DNA of 64,000 nt. It comes from Platycnemis pennipes. Lineage: Eukaryota; Arthropoda; Insecta; Odonata; Platycnemididae. The notes under the pieces were generated by a model. That model worked only from the letters and a program-made list of their open reading frames with translations. It searched no databases and had not been told where the DNA came from. How positions within the stretch are numbered: position 1 is the first letter of the stretch; each line of letters begins with the position of its first letter. The position numbers and the translations under genes were made by a program. Below, in pieces: positions 59,540-64,000 of this stretch. The stretch covers positions 40,314,698 through 40,378,697 of the forward strand of contig OW121855.1 of assembly GCA_933228895.1 (NCBI GenBank), in the 5' to 3' direction.

Positions 59540-60010
59540 CTGCCCAAAAACCGCGCACCCTGATGCCTTTTTCTTTCTCCCCCTAGCGTCCTCCTCCTAG
59601 TAATTTCTTCTCCAATCTTCTCTCCTTCTCTCTCTCCTACTTCTTTCCTCATTTTTTTCCCTCACTAATGATTTAATGCCCTCCTCCTCCATTTTGCCTT
59701 TTATCACACCTTCTCTCTTCACAATTCTCTCCCCCAAACGTCCCCCTCCTCCTCCTACTCTTCAGGTTACGGATGTTATTCATTGGCGTGATTAGTGGGT
59801 GTGTCGCGGAACCGCCCAGCACCTCCTCCACCCAACTCTCCGCCCCATTTTTTTTCCTCTCACATCCACTCTCGTTTTCTTTCATCCCGGTACACCTTGT
59901 TGTACTCCCTATTCCGACCCTCACGCCGGATAGGATGCTCTCTGGAACGTTTAGCTGGGCAGCCAATGCTAATATCTCACGCCGATTAGCCTCCCGGAGA
60001 GCACTGGGGC
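59540..60010. other. pyrimidine-rich island
   Basis: The + strand is C/T-rich at about 59560-59900, including CTCCTCCTCCTAC and CTCTCTCTCC strings. It ends in a CpG-richer segment to 60010. Open frames of 85-97 codons on both strands are not convincing. Confidence 0.4.
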
Positions 60011-62995
60011 TTGCGCGACTATTAAAATGAATTTATCTTTGCGGTTCCCGCAGGCCCAAAGCGTTCTGAAAAATTAGTAAAATAAAGGGTTATGCAAAAA
60101 ATACGAGTATTTTAGAGGAAGACAAAGCTCAAGAAAAGTAAGGCTTGTCAGATCTCATTTATAGTAAGTGCTCGTGGAGAGGTTTAGCGGGGAGGGAGCC
60201 AGAAAACTTATTTCGTGAAATAGAAAAAGGTGAAAGCTGGAACAAGCAATTTATTAAAAGATATCATGTTAATGTGCGCCATTGTAGATGTACGTCCGAA
60301 AAATGGAAGGTATAGTGAGTAAAGTGGAATATTATTAGAAGACATTATTATAGAAAACATTGATATAGACAAAAAAGTGAACAAATACAAAAATGGGACT
60401 TTGAGGATCCTAATTTAATAATTGGTAGATAAAGCAGGTGTCTACTTGAAAAATGTGTATATAAAGCATGGATTTCTTGCGTATGCGAATGAATCGGCTT
60501 TTTGTAATTGAGCCACTTTATGCATTTCATGTAATTTGGTGTTTGGTTTTGTAGAGGAATGTGTGCATATTTTGAATTAAAATTTCGTTTTAGTAAGGAT
60601 GAAAATAGGCAAACCAAAGTTCTATTCCGTATTTTATTTGATGAAATCCATTTCCTATCGTAATGAGTTACACATTCCGAGCTGCGCACGGAAAAATTCC
60701 GAAAGCCAAAATAAATAAAAATATATTTTGTTTTATATTTTTTTCCTGGTAATGTGCACAGCTTATACGTACTACTTTCCCGCATAGCTTTTCCAATGAT
60801 ATAGGCACATTTCAGAGTGAAGAACCACAATTTGTCTCTTTTCAATAATGTAGGGTGGCGTCAGCGATACAAAACACATTATTACAGCTTCTCTCACGCC
60901 GTCATCTTCATTGACCAGCTGGATAACAAGAAACGAATTTTGGCGCGAAAGATAATGAGGACCATTAAAATAGGTCCAAGGTATGAATTTAAGGGCTATG
61001 GTGGAAAAAATTTAAGTCAATCCGAAGTCCTTCAGGAGTTATTTGGCGAATTTTGAGTGTATGGACGGTAAAATATTAAGAGTACTACGACTTAGCATAT
61101 TACGTTGGGATTTTTTTATTTTTCCTGAACGCAATAAACACACAGCACACTGAAAAATGAGTTTTAGTCTTTCTTTGATTGGGGAAAATCTATTCCAATG
61201 AATCAGAAAAACTGGCATGTCCACGAAAAATTAGGATATTAATGTAGCCGTGGCCAAATTCTAAAAAACGCAACTACTTTTTGCACGTATACCAACCAAT
61301 CCAAAGTGTATCATTAGGAAGAAGCAGCGCACTGATTCTCAGTTTCATAACAGTGGATTCTGTATCAGAACCTTGTAATGCTATCGAGTATAATGTTAAC
61401 CAAATGCTTTGGTTTATACTTGCTTTAAATACCTAATTTTTTATATTTTTTATTTAATTATTTATTTGTAACAGAGTTAAAATAAATATTCATTTGGAAG
61501 AAGAATTTAGTGTGATAATTTAATGCTAAGAAAATATAAATTTCGTTCAAATATTAATTCATATATTTTATCCTTAAGGTCAGAGCGCTTGTAAATGGAC
61601 TAATAATTATAAGCATATTTACTTTTGCTTAATTTCTAAATGTTAACAAAAGCATCTATAAAATGTAGCCAATGAATTTATGCCATTAAAATTAAAAGTA
61701 CTAGTGGTTATGAACTTTATGCCACATTATTTTATTTATAATCGAAGTGAATTTAATTTTCAGAATGCAATTATTTAGCTGATGAATTTCATGAATTTAA
61801 AGCAGTGTCTTGTGAGTGCATTTCTCACAAAACTGCATTTATAACAATTTTGAGATAAATTAGTCCTCGCAAAAAGGAAGAATTACGCAAATTCATTCCT
61901 TATCACTCCCAGTGAAATTATCCCAGCTCAGTTCTATTCCATCCTGAACTAAATTGAACTGTCATTTGAAAAAAGAGGAGAAGTAAATTGCAAAACTGTA
62001 GTCCGGGACACGAGGTATCTTTTTCAGCAGCTTACTAAAATTTTTGCATGGCATGATTCTGGAAATCGTTCTTTGGTATAATTAGAGCGTAGTAAAAACA
62101 ATGAGAATTATAGCCGACGCTGCACACATTCACGAAACAGCAATAGATAGAGTCGTATAATTACAGCTCCGTTCGTGTTGAAAATTTGGCCGAAATCGAA
62201 GAGGTGCGGTTAGTTTCCTCGGCATTAAAGGGAGCTCACAGTTCCCCAGCTACGGAAAAGTACGCTGGGATGGAATGAATGCAACGGATTCAGAATTCTC
62301 CCCATTAAAAAAACCTCATCCACCTGATTCAAGGTCCATTAAACATACGATCACACTCCAATATTCTAAAATACCAAATAGGCGATGAAAACTCGAATGC
62401 ACTTTGTTTTCATTTTAAGCATAGAGCTTTTTGAAAAAGGATTTTTTACATCACGATGATAATGCGGCTGATACCACAAAAAGTTTTATTTTAAAACCTC
62501 ACACAAATTCCTAATAATCTGTCTCAAAACAGTCACTTGCGGAATTTGAGGAAAAAATGAGCTTTAATGGAACGGGAACCACTTCACAACAACAAGAAGC
62601 ATCACTATAATAAATAATGAAAAAAAAACAACTGCTGAATTTACTAAGCGATAATTTTCATATCACGGCATTATAACTTTTTGGTAGTTTAGAACTGTAA
62701 CTGAACATCATCATCAGCTGAAATTGACGGTTAATGGTTTATCACCGTCTAGTGATAACTGCGATTGTCAAATTTAGAAGGCAATATATTCCCCCCTAAA
62801 CTATCGGTTTTCATGGTACTTCACCCCAAACTTAGGAAACTCAACGTTCGCAATGTTGACAATGGCAATCGATAACACCCGGAGGAAAACCCTATAACTT
62901 TTCAGAATAGTCAGTGGGTTAATTCGTAGTAAACCATTAATATTCCTTTATGACTGAAATCTGGTTTCAAAACAAAAATAAAAGTGCCTCTCTAT
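60011..62995. other. AT-rich non-coding stretch
   Basis: About 3 kb. It contains a perfect E2F-type TTTGGCGCGAAA at 60939-60950. The 165-codon minus-strand frame at 60348-60845 has no recognised domain. Nothing else stands out. Confidence 0.45.
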
Positions 62996-63000
62996 GACTT

Positions 63001-63082
63001 ATCCCCTTTACACCCGCGACGTTAAGTAAGCAACAAAGCTAGAGTACTGAAGTGCCTTGGAAAAAACTGGAATGCCAACTAC
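63001..63082 (+). repeat. 5S rRNA-like relic (pseudogene or 5S-derived SINE head)
   Basis: GACGTTAAGTAAGCAAC (63018-63034) resembles the GAAGTTAAGCAAC region of eukaryotic 5S rRNA. After AGTACT (63043-63048) and a gap of about 7 nt, GTGCCTTGG (63052-63060) and AACTGGAATGCCAACT (63064-63079) follow the order of GACTGCCTGGGAA and TACTGGGTGCC in 5S genes. The 5' third of 5S is not recognisable. The order and spacing are what convince me. The match is short and from memory. Confidence 0.4.
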
Positions 63083-64000
63083 TCAAAATTGGATAGTGCA
63101 CCGCAGCATCCAAAGATTAAACCGTACATATTTATAAGAACTGGATCTTTGAATCAAATGAAAATTACGGAAAGTAAATATACAAAGATTTAGATCAATA
63201 TCTGAGTTTCTACCGAAAATTGCGCTATGCTGCAAATAATTTCATGAATGTCCTTATTTCCCTTATAGTGCATATTGCTTTAATTCTCAGGGATTCTTAA
63301 TCTTCTACTTTACTTTTCACCGCCTATATACACGACATACCCCATTCACTATATTCAGGTTTAGTATAACCTGGGATAACAAAATATTGAATTACTCAAA
63401 AGTTGACTTGTTTTTGTTAGAATTCTGAGCATGCTCATTTTACTGTTATATAAACAGAATGCGAGAAAAAAAGATGGAAAAGGAAACTCGAGATTTCTCT
63501 AAATGAAACGCAGGGAAGGAAAAGCTTTAAGTACCAATCTGACACCATTTCGAAGAGCTGGAGAGAAAGAGCGTGGAAGGTTTTGTTCTGTTTCTTTTGA
63601 AATTTGGATTCACCCCACCTTCGGATGTCTCTAATTTCTCAACAGTAGTGCTGTCTTAAAGGTGTAGTATTTCTTTCAGTGCGATCGAAATGGGATTTTG
63701 ATTTTGTTAATCCGTCAAATTGAGCTCCGTGAGGGCCCTAAAGGGAAGGATATGGTTTCGTATTGGACGAATTGCCGAGAATTCGGGCCAGGACCGGGGA
63801 GTATATTGTATCACGCATAGGTGGCGCACAAGTAATTTCGCTTCGAATTCAAACCGTCTTCATAAAGGAATCCTTTTGCTTCTCAAATAAAAAGGCTATT
63901 TATTCCTAATTTTATCCTGTTCAATCCCTCTCTTTCTCTGAATGGAGAAACACCTCGCTGGTGTTAGCTTCAGTTAAAAGTTTAAGAGCCTAATATACGC
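63083..64000. other. non-coding, nothing recognised
   Basis: AT-rich stretch with no recognisable gene or repeat to the window end. Confidence 0.5.

Noticed and set aside
1..64000. CRISPR arrays, operons, ribosome-binding sites, bacterial terminators
   Set aside because: No regularly spaced direct repeats and no prokaryotic gene organisation. The sequence is eukaryotic.
1..64000. LTR retrotransposons or integrated viral genes
   Set aside because: I saw no long terminal repeat pairs and no gag, protease, integrase or envelope-like open frames.

Overview
The window looks like non-coding, transposon-littered chromosomal DNA from a metazoan with a fairly large genome, most likely an arthropod and plausibly an insect. 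I base this on the retroelement types present: RTE-like and CR1/L2-like non-LTR fragments, a Penelope-like GIY-YIG fragment, and tRNA-derived SINEs with a body resembling arthropod SINEs as I remember them. The background is AT-rich and there are no bacterial-style operons. Species assignment is inference. I found no intact cellular protein-coding gene. The sequence could be intergenic or sit inside very long introns; it does not say which.

The clearest coding remains are retrotransposons. One RTE-like family is present at 1690-2290 (+, 3' end only), 20935-22495 (-, most of the reverse transcriptase, spoiled by one in-frame stop) and 49690-50845 (+, decayed and carrying a ~90 bp nested insertion). 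Two more divergent RTE-type 3' ends lie at 13501-13655 (-) and 47375-47700 (-). An RTE-type endonuclease/linker relic lies at 33120-33600 (+). The copies whose terminus is visible share a very short 3' UTR and an ATG/ATA-type microsatellite tail. A CR1/L2-like C-terminal fragment lies at 30631-31071 (+). A Penelope-like GIY-YIG fragment lies at 25085-25600 (-), next to an oppositely oriented tail with hammerhead-like core strings at 25600-25700 (+). Similar tails occur near 10890 and 30120. SINE copies are at 56588-56905 (+), 37525-37705 (-) and 35525-35690 (-). A short 5S-rRNA-like relic is at 63001-63082.

The large-scale structure is a series of GC- and CpG-richer islands of 0.3-2.6 kb set in AT-rich DNA. 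Many are strongly strand-asymmetric. The + strand is pyrimidine-rich at about 14.6-15.4, 19.3-19.65, 36.6-37.15, 38.5-39.1, 51.35-52.5, 54.5-55.2 and 59.55-59.95 kb. It is purine-rich at about 8.0-8.3, 19.7-20.6, 31.6-31.9, 41.1-43.5 and 48.65-48.95 kb. (CT)n/(GA)n runs recur in them. The long open frames in these islands are low-complexity and look like by-products of composition. Some islands or their edges hold promoter-like motifs (E2F-type, ATGGCGG), so cis-regulatory function is possible but unproven.

Smaller items of note are a near-perfect 34-bp inverted repeat with a 4-nt loop at 7539-7610, an 18-bp minisatellite built around AACCGGTT at 32836-32940, a TATA-box region just upstream of it at 32560, and a cluster of three ATCGATA motifs at 926-981. 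I did not find a convincing new multi-gene system.
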